A DNA stretch of 64,000 nt from Botrytis cinerea B05.10 (GCF_000143535.2 NC_037325.1:1674001-1738000); one strand, 5' to 3'; shown: positions 1 to 11,368, numbered from the stretch's first letter. The notes: generated by a model not told the origin, from the letters alone. Program-made: numbers and translations.

Positions 1-427
1 AGAATGACATAATGTATACAAAGACTTTCCTCGTTGGTGTACGGAATAGCTGTCATGAAAACAGTAATAGAAATGATCGGTTTTAAACCAAGTAATATAC
101 TCTCTCAGAAACAAGTCATTCTCCATTTTGACTTGAATCAAATCGAAACACTGAATTTTAAATGTTTCATGAAGGTTAATATCTGAGTGGGTTGAGATGA
201 AAGACATTACCCCAGATTCTATGACTCGTTCACTTGAATTAGCGCAAGTTTTGTGAGGCTACCCGTGTCAGAACGCTTCACGTGATCTTGGTACATCTCC
301 TCATCACTGTACTTTTCTTCAGCCACCTCAAACCTCACTCTTAGCTCATCAACCAAAGAAACTTCAATCGTGATATGCAAATCTCAATTATTCATACAGA
401 TAAATTTAATGCCCATACTATCTGGCG
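1..427. other. intergenic, no gene seen
   Basis: AT-rich stretch with no reading frame or repeat that I can support. It probably contains the upstream region of the SDR-like gene that follows. Confidence 0.5.
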
Positions 428-1745
428 ATGGAACGAAAGAACTCAGAAGCTGGCCCTCCGAACAATCCTTTAAAAATACCCGTTGCATCATTTCGTGTGT
501 ATTGCCATTCATTCCGTACACGCTTTCCTACTAAGAAATAACAGCTACGCATAACTCACCTCGAGTTTGGTTCTTGACCTCTGCTTTATCTCCATTATCC
601 GTCCGATTAATCAGACTTCTTCTCAAGCATGGCGATTATGTAGCTGCTGGTCTACCGCCAAGTGAAATCGAGGATGATGAGCGATGTGTAGAGTTCAAGG
701 AACTGATCAATGATTGCAATAGTAGCAAAAAGCAGTGTGAGGGGTGGAAAGACAGAATTCGAGGGATTCGGGTTGATGGAAGGTTATTAAAAAAAAATTC
801 CGTACCGCGGATGAGTTTGTGCTGAATTATTGATAGGGCCAAATCTCAATGTTTAGCAGCCATTGCAGAGGCTATCAAAGTATTCGGTCGTATAGATATT
901 TTGTTGTGCTCTTCATCAGAAGGTAATCACGGATGGGGTGTTCATTTTAATATCGTGCTGATATCCGTGTAGCTGTTGTTGGTACGGTAGAGGAACTTTC
1001 GACAAATCCAGCTACTCAAAGTCTGGTTCGTGATCAATTCGAAGCCATCTATTTCAGTCAGATCAATTTTATCAAATCCGCTTTACCCCATCTTCGCCAA
1101 AAACGCGATGGTCATATCCTCATTCTTACTGGAATTACTGGACACATAGGTACACCTGGAATGTCCATGTATTGTGCTGCGACATGGGCTTTGGAAGGAT
1201 TTTGCGATGCCCTGACATATGAGATTGCTCCATTCAATATAAAATTGACCATCGTTCAACCGAATAAAGAGATTCCACTACTCACGAACAAGATTATGTT
1301 CGCTCCACAGTTACCACAATATGAAGCTCAAAATAATCCAGCTCCACAATTGAGGGAAGTCTTGACGCACGTGTTAAATTCACATCCAGATACTCGGATG
1401 GACCCACAGACTGGGAAAAGTACCATCGAGTCGAGATTTCCTAATTTACCTAGCGAATTGAGAGATAAGCTGGTCATGGAAACTGTTCATGCTTTGACGG
1501 CAATTGGAGGTCACGAAAATCCGCCAGCAAGACACATTGTAGGGTATGAAGGGATAGCATCGGTTAAAGAAAAGCTGAAGACAGTCAGCGAAGAGATGGA
1601 AGATTTTGTAGAAGTTAGTTGTGCGGTGGATATCTACACTAAGAGTGCCGTTAATCAGGCAGCGTTGGCTGAAATCAGATCTCAGCGTAAGCGTAGTGGC
1701 AGTCAGGATTCTAATGATGAAGAATCGACTCCAGTTTTATTTTAA
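428..1745 (+). CDS. divergent short-chain dehydrogenase/reductase-like protein
   Basis: The Rossmann-type SDR fold is recognisable in order: an opening VWFLTS strand, a GRIDILL segment, a GHILILTGITG strand, and the active-site region MYCAATWALEGFCDAL followed by YEIAPFNIKL and VQPN. Two introns are well supported: 783-836 (54 nt, CTGAAT branch) and 923-972 (50 nt, GCTGAT branch); both keep the frame. No in-frame ATG precedes the first strand in that exon. A start at 428 with an intron 495-544 (donor GTGTGT, branch TACTAAG, acceptor CAG) restores a frame and gives about 387 aa, but this 5' end is inferred. The Gly-rich cofactor motif reads TSALSPLS instead of TGxxxGxG, and the YxxxK lysine is a threonine. 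The fold is clear; classical oxidoreductase activity is doubtful. Substrate unknown. Confidence 0.72.
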
Positions 1746-2024
1746 TGGGAACTTTGAAATCTTTTGGAATTCACTTTACTTCCTTCTAGAGACTGAGTGA
1801 ATTGTAAGAAGAACGCCAGGCTGAAATTCAAGGCCGAGATTGGAAAGCTATATATATATATATGTATATATAGCTGAATTATATAGATACTCATTAGTAT
1901 TTCTCTAAATTGAAAGTGAAACTCACAAGTCTTTGCTCAAAATATATCATCTCACTATAATAAGTTGATGTTCGCGTTGATAATAAATTAATAGATTAGT
2001 TATTACAATTCATGATAAATAGAT

Positions 2025-2027
<3 letters not shown>
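1746..2027. other. 3' flank of SDR-like gene with TA repeat
   Basis: AT-rich flank. A self-complementary (TA)n block at about 1848-1874 could form a hairpin. No gene seen. Confidence 0.5.

Positions 2028-2059
<32 letters not shown>
2028..2059. repeat. poly(T) tract, 32 nt
   Basis: Uninterrupted run of T at the left edge of the microsatellite cluster. Confidence 0.95.
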
Positions 2060-2060
<1 letters not shown>

Positions 2061-2093
2061 ATGTTTTTGATTGGAAAGAAAAGTATTTACAGA

Positions 2094-2233
2094 TTTTGAA
2101 TTTTGAATTTTGAATTTTGAATTTTGAATTTTGAATTTTGAATTTTGAATTTTGAATTTTGAATTTTGAATTTTGAATTTTGAATTTTGAATTTTGAATT
2201 TTGAATTTTGAATTTTGAATTTTGAATTTTGAA
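2094..2233. repeat. heptanucleotide TTTTGAA tandem array, 20 perfect copies
   Basis: The unit TTTTGAA repeats without interruption for 140 nt, exactly 20 copies. The perfection suggests recent expansion. It lies between a poly(T) run and a GAATAAAT octamer repeat. Confidence 0.97.
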
Positions 2234-2261
2234 TACGCGGAAAAAACTTATTTCAAGGGAT

Positions 2262-2298
2262 TGAATAAATGAATAAATGAATAAATGAATAAATGAAT
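2262..2298. repeat. GAATAAAT octamer repeat, about 4.5 copies
   Basis: Short tandem repeat of GAATAAAT directly downstream of the TTTTGAA array. Confidence 0.9.
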
Positions 2299-2326
2299 TT
2301 TAGTCAATTAGTTATATAAAATTTAT

Positions 2327-2328
<2 letters not shown>

Positions 2329-2387
<59 letters not shown>
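2329..2387. repeat. (GA)n dinucleotide microsatellite, about 29 copies
   Basis: Near-perfect GA repeat of about 58 nt, with one AAA interruption close to its right end. Confidence 0.95.
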
Positions 2388-2397
<10 letters not shown>

Positions 2398-2679
2398 GAT
2401 TGTCTTTTACACTTTTATACTTTTATACTTTGAATGTATCTGTTTATTTTATTGATTTTTGTGATTTCTTCCTTTTCTTCTTTTTCTTTTTTCTCTTTAT
2501 TATCAAAGTATTAGATCTAAAGGATCAGGTTAGACTAGACTACTATTCTATTCTATTCCAGATAACAATGATAATGATATGAGAATCAATAATTGAATTG
2601 AATTATGAATCTTTTGTTTTATAGAGTATTACTCTTATTCTTGTTCTTGTTCTTATTCTTTGATGCGCTGCGGAATAAT

Positions 2680-2945
2680 AAAGAGATTGAGATTGAGATT
2701 GAGATTGTAAGTACGGTGGAGATGGGGATGGAGATGGAGATGGAAATAAAGATTAAAATGAAGATAGAGATAGAGATGGAGATAAAGATGAAAATGAAGA
2801 TAAAAATGAAGATGGAAATGAAGATAGAGATAGAGATGGAGATGAAGATAGAGATAGAAATAGAGATAGAAATAAAGATGGAGATGGAGATAAAGATAGA
2901 AATAAAAATGGAGATAAAGATAGAGATGGAGATGGAAATGGAGTA
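2680..2945. repeat. imperfect GAGATN hexamer repeat, about 265 nt
   Basis: Degenerate hexamer array (GAGATT, GAGATG, AAGATA, AAAATG variants). Because the unit is a multiple of three and lacks stops, it creates an open frame of about 128 codons (2605-2991) reading mostly Met, Glu, Ile and Lys. I regard that frame as a by-product of the repeat, not a gene. A shorter (TTCTTG)n patch precedes it at about 2636-2660. Confidence 0.9.
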
Positions 2946-5205
2946 TATAGTATATAGGAATCTAGCGGGATTCCTGATTCTTATGGGCTAGGAATTAAGG
3001 GTTAGGATGGGATGGGATGGGATTAGATGAGATAAATGAGATGAGATGAATTGACATAATGTATAATAATATAAATCGGAATAAGTCATTATATATACTG
3101 ATTTCTTGTGAAAGTAGGATATCATAATCGAGTATATTATAAAATTATATGATTGTAGAATGATAGGATTATGAAATTGTAATCTTACATCTGTCTTTCT
3201 GTGTATTATTTTTAGCGACATCCTGGATTCATTAGGTTTCGCTAGAGGCCCGGATGAAGCGGAGATTGAGTGATTGTTCCTTGAGTATTTTTTGCTCGAG
3301 TTTGGACTTCTCTATGTGTGATGATGATGATGAGATTGTATACTCGGGGTGTGTGCACTCTTTTGGCCTAAAAATTCGAAACAATCTGAGTAGTTTGGAA
3401 AATATAAGATTCGTAATCCTCTATCTATCATGGATATTTTTTACGGATTTGAGGATCCTGAAATAAAGCAGTCACGGTCATCTGTTATTGTGTGAACGCA
3501 GTGAATGACTTCAATTCAATGGCTATTGTATTAAAGCCCTAAGCGAATGCGAAAGAGAATAGCTCTTTCTGGTTGACCTTATATGAGGTCTATTATCCTC
3601 TGTAGATAGCTAGCTCTTTAGATAGAATACAGTATAGACAATTAGGACCTAAAATATGTGGATACTACGTCTTTCGTATGCTTCTTGAATCAATAGTTAT
3701 TGTATAATTGAGATGTGCACCTCTCGCATCCTATCACATTTTATCTATCCAGGAACAGGAAGAGAAAACAATTTCTCAAACGAGAAAATCATCTATCAAC
3801 GGTTTATCTTTTTCCTTATTTTATCATTGTCATTTGCTTTTTCTTGTTTGTGAATTTCAATTCCTATATGATTCTGCTCTTCTTTCGAATATTCTATGAT
3901 TATGAGAAGGATCGATGGGGAATATTGTTGTATTCTTTGTTGTAGGGGAATATAATGTGAGGGGAGTGGGATGAGGAGATGGGAATTTGAAAGGGTGGAG
4001 TATAAGGAGGGTGGAAATTGAAATGGAGAGGGGAAGAATGAGTGAGGACGAATAATGAATTGAACAGGAGGGAATGAGGAGAAGTAATTGAATTGCATAT
4101 TGGTAGCGGACAGTCGAAAAGAGAAGAAAAATGAAGAAAAACATAGAATAATTAACATACTTCAAACGAAATAAAATAAAAAAGTATAAAAAGTTTCGTC
4201 CTCAAGAGGAAGTAAAAATCTTAATGTGTCGGCTATTGATTTGCGTACTTTCTTATTTTTCATTTTTTACTTGGTGATTCAAATCCAGATTGGGTGTGTT
4301 AAGCCATCTGATGGTTAAAGCCTAAAGCGAAAAAAACAACTAGGGAAATATATCATGAATATACATTTCTACATGTATTATGGGATTATTTGAATTGATG
4401 GTTAAGTGAAGCTACAGAGAGGAACATGTTATGGAGGTGAAGAAAGGAAGTTTGTCTTGTCATTCGTCATAATTATGAAGTGGGACTCGATTATTAAATC
4501 CGGCAAAACTCGAACTACCTCGAGGCTACCAATACGTCGAATATTAAAATAGGTTCTTGTTAACCCTACCCTGAGAAACGTTCTTGGTTGTGTTTCCTAT
4601 ATATCTATTTCTCAATCCCCATCAAGTTATCTTTGTGGTGTCTCCAGACGAATAGTAATAAGATTTATGGAAATCAAATTGAGTGCTTCAGTTTTGGCTC
4701 TTGATGTATCTCAAAGCACGCAATAGATCAAAACGTTACCTTCATACTCTATATCTCATCATCTTTTTATCATTTTCCATTGTTTGCCTGGGAATTTTGT
4801 AGCACTCAGATGTGTCGAGAAACAAATTTTCTAGATGTTCAAATAAACTGTAGTGCATACATGACTTTAACATGCCCTTCTATTCATACTGAACAATAAT
4901 TTTAACCGAAGGGTTGGCGTCATGATCGGGTTGCAATGTTATTATTTCTGTCCAAGTTCCACTGTAATATGATGCCCAGTCTGAATTTGTTCTCCGAACT
5001 AGACTTTCATAAACTCACTCCATGTCCTGTTGATTGGGATTTCCTCCATGAAGTTCGGTGGACATAGGTTCGTGTCTTGCATAGATTTAGAATAGATTTA
5101 GACGGTATCGTAGAAGGCTAGTTCAGACCCGCCCCAACTTTTAATGGTACCTTTACCATTGTCACTCAGTCGCCTTCGTACTTTAGTCGTCAAAGACTGA
5201 GATAG
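2946..5205. other. gene-poor AT-rich interval
   Basis: No supportable gene on either strand. A short GGGAT pentamer patch lies at about 3004-3022. Other frames are short, low-complexity and without recognisable domains. Confidence 0.5.
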
Positions 5206-5724
5206 TGTTCAGATGTAAAGCGATATGGGGAGATAGCACTCATCAAGATTGTTTACCAGAGCCAAGTTCTCCCGGAGCTTCTACAGAACATATCCGGAAA
5301 TACGACACTTCACGCACAAAGCCAGAATCCAGCTCTATCTCTAGCACTCTTGATAATCTATCATCAGGAACTTGATGAAATTATCGCTACCTGGCCGATC
5401 AGTGCAATTCGATCAACCTCTTCAATCAGTGCGGATACTGTTGCATTGCAGCGAAAATCTGGGTTTTCGATATGGTGTATAAAGAGTGGTATTGGTGAAA
5501 CGAGCGGAATATCACAGTTTCGATTGCATCTAAAGCTAAATGTCATAATTGCGAACGGTTGCAAGACTTTCAATTGCATGGTTAATCAGCGACAAAGTGA
5601 TAGATGGAAGTCAAATGGATGTTTTGTTCAATCTAACAGAAGCTTCTGCATAGCAGACCGTAGAAAGAGTTTGTCCACTGTTTTGTGCAGAAAAACAACA
5701 CAACGCTCAGAGGGTGGTAGATAA
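5206..5724 (+). other. unexplained open frame, possible relic exon
   Basis: One frame stays open for about 173 codons after a TAG at 5203, in DNA that is otherwise rich in stops. It lacks an ATG near its 5' end. The encoded sequence includes patches that look protein-like (VYQSQVLPELLQNIS, IIYHQELDEIIATWPI), but I recognise no family. It could be a remnant exon or chance. It lies about 400 nt before the acetyl-CoA synthetase relic. Confidence 0.25.
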
Positions 5725-6089
5725 TGGAAGGAAGTTCGGATCGGAATTCGGTAAGTCATGATAACGTGTCTCTATTCTATGATACTAAAACAGTCAGTAG
5801 GTTCGCTATACTAGAAGCACTTCAATACACATAGTATATGATTAGAAGTAGTCGTTAGATGTTCAATTTTTACAGTCTAGTAGAGACTATCTGAGCTTTA
5901 AGTAGATGTCGCTTTGCACACGTCCAACACTAAAAAGGCCGGGCATATATAACTCTACTGTGAATGGCTGGGTAAGCTTGGTAGGGCCTACTAGATTAAA
6001 CGTTGAACAAGAAAGCATCAATACACAATACTACAACATAGTTTCATGTCCTCCAGGTACCAACCCAGATTCGTGCCGCCGCCCAACTA

Positions 6090-6640
6090 TTTGATAGTGG
6101 TCAGCATTATTAGTGCAAGCTTCTCGGCAAGCTCTAGTGATAAGATCTCTATGTCTATACACTCGCGCAGACCGACGGGCCTGCGGCTTGCACTCCACGA
6201 TGAAGGGGTACGTCCGCTAATCAAGCTCGATAATGACGTGCCTGCTAAGCGTCAGGCCGCGTGAAAACATGCTGCTGTTTCCTTCTTCAAAATGGTGCCG
6301 CGGATCATCCTCCCTAATATCGAAGTGAACCACGAAAAGTGTCTGGAAGTTACAGGCGGTCGCGGGGCCGCTACCCCCACGGCGTACCCTGCCCAGACAC
6401 TACAAGACACTACAAGACACTACAAGACCATTTCTGGCACTAGCCTCAAGGACCAACTAATTGCCCGAGTTTGCAAGAGTATCGGGGCTTTTTCGTCACT
6501 CAAGGTGATCTACATTGTTTCTGGTCTTCCCAAAACAAGGAGTGACAAGATCATGCGACGCCTTGTCAGGAAGATTCTCGCTGGTGAGCAGACCTAAGTT
6601 GGCGACACGATCACGGTGTGTTTCAATGACCAACAATCTC
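6090..6640 (+). pseudogene. decayed acetyl-CoA synthetase fragment
   Basis: The strongest piece, 6430-6597, reads like the C-terminal lid of acetyl-CoA synthetase (ANL superfamily): a [12 protein letters not shown] segment, then [18 protein letters not shown], which matches the family's LPKTRSGKIMRR acetylation and catalytic-lysine motif with Gly changed to Asp. Downstream the same frame continues past a stop at 6595 into VGDTIT, resembling the family's LGDTSTL tail. Upstream, weaker patches at about 6090-6260 (SFSASSSDK, HDEGVRPLIKL) and 6270-6350 ([12 protein letters not shown]) resemble earlier parts of the same enzyme, with large deletions between them. No intact catalytic core is present. 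Family assignment of the tail is firm; the upstream patches are inference. Confidence 0.6.
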
Positions 6641-7322
6641 TAACATCCACTAACTTTAAGCAACTCAGCTTGTTGGTCCTTCAATCGTTGCAAGAATTCC
6701 CGAAACTAGAAAGCAAGACCTTAATTGCTTTCTGTCTTCGTTCCAGAATATAGCATGCCGTTGCGCATATGCGGGCATACCGTCTATCGTCAGTAATTCA
6801 GTTAATATATTGTATATGAGAGCACTTGAGGATGCTTGAGATGAAAACAAGTGATTGTTTGATTCAATTTACGTCATTCCTCAATCCACAAATGTACAAG
6901 ACGGCTAAGCCCTATGTGCATTAATGGACAACTTTTGAATTCATAAAATTATATAAAATCTGAGTAAGGTGTGCAGACAAATACTATAAATAAAGACTGG
7001 AGACTTCTTGTTATAACTCTATGCAATCTCCTACTTTTACCCAGCAATTCTAAACATCCTAAAATTAAAAATTCACCCTTTTCGCTCTTTAGAAGAGACC
7101 CGTAGTGTGTGCACATGACACGAGAAGTGAGACTTTCAAGATGTCAAAAACCGGTAGTGGCTGTAATTGAAGAACTTTAAGGCTAACCTTAGTGCATAAT
7201 AATAGTAGCCTTGCAGCAAGGCTGATTGTCCCACGTCCCACGTGGACGGGAGGATCATCGGCATACAAAGATAATCTGTTGAGCGGAAGCTCCATGAAAT
7301 TCAACCTTTACCAATATGAATT
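6641..7322. other. intergenic, no gene seen
   Basis: No supportable gene. The right part should hold the promoter of the MCUR1/FMP32-like gene. Confidence 0.45.
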
Positions 7323-8684
7323 ATGTCCACAACACGCTTGACCTTTCTATATCCCACATTGTTTCGAGGAATTCGAGCTAGCGAACCCATTGCTCCTAGA
7401 GTGCGAATACAATCCAGACGAACAAGCCGAACACAACGACCAAGACAATTTGGCACAACCCAAAACAGGAGGGATGTCTTTGTGCAAAGACATGGAAAAG
7501 CTGTAGAGCCTTTTCTGAAGGAGGGAGAAAATGAGAGCAATGTAAAGGTCTTTGTGCCAGAAAAGGAAGTCGAGGTTGAGGAAGAGGAAGAAGAGGGTCC
7601 CAATGATGCAAAAGTGGGAAAAGAGTCAGAGAAACCAAATAAAGCCAAAAACCATGAAGGGATAGCAGAAAAGGGTCCTTCCTCTGCAGCGCCACTATCA
7701 GAAGAGACGCAGGCTGCCTCAATAATAGCTGGTGATTCCGGAGCTACAGCGAGATCTAAAATCACTCAAGGTCCAGATCCCTTGACGCCCCGTCAACAAG
7801 CTGCTGCAAATACTGGTAAAATGGCGCCGCTGGAAACGGTATTACATATGCCGCCACCCGAGTCTGCAGAAGCCCAAAACTCATTAAAACCACCGCATCT
7901 TCAAACTCCACCATATGTTCATCATTTCGACACATATGCTTTGGTACAGCAGGTTCAGGAAGGGGGTTTTACAAAAGATCAGAGTATTACTTCTATGAAG
8001 GCAGTGAGGGAATTACTAGCCATTAACTTGGACGTTGCCAAAGATGGTCTGGTTAGCAAGAGCGATGTAGAAAATGTTAGTAATATTCACTGCCAGACTC
8101 TACTCTGGTATAATTGCTAACAGTCAGTCCCATAGGAAATCTACCTCTTTCGTGCGGCTTGTTCCGAGTTGAAATCCGAAATACAAAACAACCGCAAGGC
8201 GAGCGAAGAGAAAATGCGCAGGGAACGGACATTACTACAACACGAAGTCGATATTCTCAATCAAAAGCTCACTCAAGAGTTGCTCACACTCAAAGATGAT
8301 CTAAAAGGAATGTTCGACGATCGCAAAATGACTGTGCGACAGGAACAGCGAACAATGGAAACTGGGGTATGTAGTTCACGTAATATCTCTTTATACTCTC
8401 TAACAGCGATATAGATCCAAGAACTAAACTACAAAATAACCGTCATGCTCAATAGTGACGCCAAATCAGAGATAGAAGGTCTCCGATGGGTACTCACTCG
8501 AAGATCAGTCATGGGAATATTGTTCATGGCATTCATGGTGTTGACAAGCTTGAGATATGCAAGTTATAAAGCACATGAGCATGAGGAGAGAAGGAAAAAG
8601 GAAGCAGAAATGCATGCGAAACATGATGAACACATTCAGGATTTACCTTCGCAAGGAGCAGCGGAGATTTTAGCTGCCAATTAA
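7323..8684 (+). CDS. MCUR1/CCDC90/FMP32-family mitochondrial coiled-coil protein
   Basis: Three exons (7323-8075, 8136-8366, 8415-8684) joined by introns of 60 nt (donor GTTAGT, branch GCTAAC) and 48 nt, giving about 417 aa. The N-terminus is Arg/Ser/Thr-rich with few acidic residues, as in mitochondrial presequences. An acidic low-complexity linker (about residues 80-100) follows. The family signature begins near residue 200 (HFDTYALVQQVQEGGFT, then a segment on repeated recruitment of helices), followed by a long coiled coil (KIRR-like ERTLLQHEVDILNQKL) and one membrane helix near residue 358 (VMGILFMAFMVLTSL) with a short charged tail. Family members sit in the mitochondrial inner membrane and are linked to calcium-uniporter regulation and respiratory assembly in animals and yeast. 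The ATG at 7316 is out of frame with the signature, so 7323 is the start. Confidence 0.9.
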
Positions 8685-10204
8685 CGAGCTTTGGTTGAAT
8701 TGAGCGAAATACGAGATACCTCATAGACGTTGATGCGCTTTTTTTAGAATTGATGAATACTATATAACACATACCATTTCCTCATTCTACTGCATGGCCG
8801 CGATCAAAATAATACAACATTGGACAGTCTCCAGATATTGAACCTGAAAACAAAAGGATTAAAAAAAAAGGTAATGTGTCCAAGTCAAGTCATCTCATCA
8901 TAGAATGAAGTGTGTACTTACAAATCGAGGTACTCCCTCGCATTTCGTATTTTAGTGAGCCTAATCATGTGCGAAATCAGATAAATCGTAGTCAGTGTTG
9001 ACAAAGTTGGAATTCGTTTCAGTGGTATAGAACTTTTCAGCTCGACGGTTGTTTTTACCAGCAGTCACAGACTGCTGAAAGTAGACATGTTTGTTTTTGG
9101 TTGCGTAGAGCACATTGTTATGCACTGTAGTTGGATAGTTGGTTGGTGAACTTGGAATACTCGAATCACATATTCGAATATGTGTGAAGCCGGCTTGTGC
9201 TGGTGTTGGTATTGATGTGGTTAAATGCGGTAGCTATTGCTACACGCAGGTTGTGGATGGTTGTTGGAAATGACCCACCCATACACTGATGGGCCAATTG
9301 AGGCGAATTTTGCTGCGAATTTGTTAGCTGAGATTTCGAGGTCGATGGCTGAGAAGTGGTGATGAGACGACTGGACTATGAGGACGTGATTCTTTGATGG
9401 GAGGTAGACAACTTTTGGAGATATAAAGGAAAATAGCTAAGCGGTGAGAGTGAGGTGAATGGAAGGTGAAGATAAAGATGAAGCGAGGGTGTGTCCTTTT
9501 TTGGAGTTTCACTCTTCACATTCTCTTCGAGCGAATTTTAGCTTCAAGCTCAGGTATATTGCTACCACTCGCGGAGACTTGTTTATCGAAGGCAGAACAC
9601 AATGATTACAAAAATTCTTGCTGTGTTATTTGAGCTCGAATATGCGATGTTATGGCTACCATGACTGATCCCCATTGCGATTCGATGTTATTTCTTGCAT
9701 TTCATCATAATTACACTATAGATAATCCCCCCCAATCGCTCAGTGCTCGCGTTTCTCCTTTAGACTACTTCTCATCACTGGATTCCACCACCTTCTTCGA
9801 ATTCCCAGCACCAGAATCATTAATATTCAACATCTTGCAATCGCTTGTCAAATGTAAAATGGTATTCTTCGCCTAAGATTCTTATTAATTATGACATCTC
9901 TTCATGCATTACTCTCATCCGCGTGCTGCTCTGCGTAGTAATCTCTTCATGGCATAGGATTTAGCCACAAGCTTTATATGGTGGAATTTATCTAAGCAGT
10001 GGGGTCAGCATGACTCTAAGATCAGTACTCCTTGATTAAGCTCAAGTTTCTCCTGGGAAAATGAAATGGTAAAGGAATCACATACGCGAGAATCGTCATA
10101 TAGATTGAGGAACTTCCCGGTCTGAGTAGCTTCTAACATAAATACTGCTGCAATCGCATGAAGTACTATATCGCCACTCTGGGCCTCTTCTAGGAGACAT
10201 AGTC
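8685..10204. other. intergenic, no gene seen
   Basis: About 1.5 kb between the MCUR1-like gene and the end of the gag-like gene. No recognisable coding sequence. I looked for long terminal repeats flanking the gag-like gene and saw none by eye. Confidence 0.45.
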
Positions 10205-11368
10205 TTATCTTCTAGTTCGACTTGAATCGCGGAAACGGTGCTCGAGTGGGTCAAAGGCTGAAGTGGATGTTCTCCAAGTCCCTGAGCTCGGCTCTGCCCG
10301 TCGAGGATATTGCAATGGACCATCTTCAAAGTGAGTCGGATTCGGGAGCGGATAGGAGATGATTCTAGCGGCAGAAGTTGGTATATAGGACCAGCGTGGT
10401 GTCTGAGACTTGGTCGATTCTATGGTAATTTCTCGATACGACGTTGTTGAATTCTGATACACTGGCCTCGATTCTGAAGGACGATATGCAGGTCCTGGTG
10501 GATGTGTAGGTAGATATTGACGGGATTCTGAAGTCTCGGCATTCCGATGATGGGTAGTGTTTCTATTGTTTTGGTAGGGAGAAGGGCTTCTAGAGTATCG
10601 GTCTCTTGGGCGTTCTTTACCGTCGTGAGATTGGGTAACTGGCTTTTGATTGTGGTCTGTTTTATTCTTTAAGATACCCTTTAGAGTTATCGGCTTCTTG
10701 GTCCGATCAGTGTGGTAATTCTTGGGCGCTGGTGGCGTTTGATTATTAGTTGAAGAGCGACGCTGAGGTTCATTTGAATATTCTGGGGTTCTCGATGCAG
10801 CTCTGGGTCTGTTGTAAAACTGGTACTCGTTGATGACATTTTGTCCCATCGCTTCTTGTCGTGTTTCATGTCTGGGGTTTCGATCATCATGATACCTAAA
10901 TCCGCGATTTCCTTCAGAAGATTGATATGTTTCTGATCCCTGATTCCGACTTCGGGGTCTTCCTCCAATGGATAACTCTTCTAGTTTTAATGCCGTAACA
11001 TCTGAATCTGCTCTCACTTCAAGGCTATACGATCGGCGCCGGGTAACTATACGGGCAACCGGAGTACTGATGACATCCCCAGGAAATCGTTTAATTAGCT
11101 CACGCTCCAACCATTCTGTCTCTGACGCATCTGCGATGTCGTAATTATCCAAGATGTTCTTGATTGCGGGGACTGAATCACACCAATTTGCTGCAGGTCC
11201 ATCCAATAAAACATCTATCGCCCATAGGTAAACTTTAATTGGAATAGTACCACAGTTACTAGAAGCGATGTCAAGCTTGACTCTCTGGAGCCATCTTGAA
11301 GCTGATTGGTTTTCGCCATGAAACTTTCCTGCCTGTTCAAATTTAGGCAGGCGATATGAGAAGCTCAT
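10205..11368 (-). CDS. stand-alone retrotransposon gag-like protein
   Basis: A single uninterrupted frame of 387 codons starting with ATG at 11368. Residues about 8-100 resemble the capsid region of LTR-retrotransposon gag proteins: KFHGENQSASRWL, a leucine-rich middle with DVLLDGPAANWCDS, and a helix ending ELIKRFPGDV. The remainder is Arg/Ser/Pro/Thr-rich, basic and low-complexity, as in nucleic-acid-binding gag tails, but no CCHC zinc knuckle is visible. No protease, reverse transcriptase, integrase or flanking LTR is apparent nearby. It may be a solitary gag from a dead element, a non-autonomous element, or a domesticated gene. The frame is intact, which argues against simple decay. Confidence 0.6.
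   Translation of the reverse strand: MSFSYRLPKFEQAGKFHGENQSASRWLQRVKLDIASSNCGTIPIKVYLWAIDVLLDGPAANWCDSVPAIKNILDNYDIADASETEWLERELIKRFPGDVISTPVARIVTRRRSYSLEVRADSDVTALKLEELSIGGRPRSRNQGSETYQSSEGNRGFRYHDDRNPRHETRQEAMGQNVINEYQFYNRPRAASRTPEYSNEPQRRSSTNNQTPPAPKNYHTDRTKKPITLKGILKNKTDHNQKPVTQSHDGKERPRDRYSRSPSPYQNNRNTTHHRNAETSESRQYLPTHPPGPAYRPSESRPVYQNSTTSYREITIESTKSQTPRWSYIPTSAARIISYPLPNPTHFEDGPLQYPRRAEPSSGTWRTSTSAFDPLEHRFRDSSRTRR

Noticed and set aside
2605..2991. 128-codon frame rich in Met, Glu, Ile and Lys
   Set aside because: It is read through an imperfect GAGATN hexamer repeat; its composition is a product of the repeat.
7301..7765. 154-codon minus-strand frame opposite the MCUR1-like gene
   Set aside because: Antisense shadow of the acidic and basic low-complexity part of the real gene.
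10205..11368. Calling a full LTR retrotransposon here
   Set aside because: No reverse transcriptase, integrase, protease or terminal repeats could be seen; only the gag-like frame is supportable.
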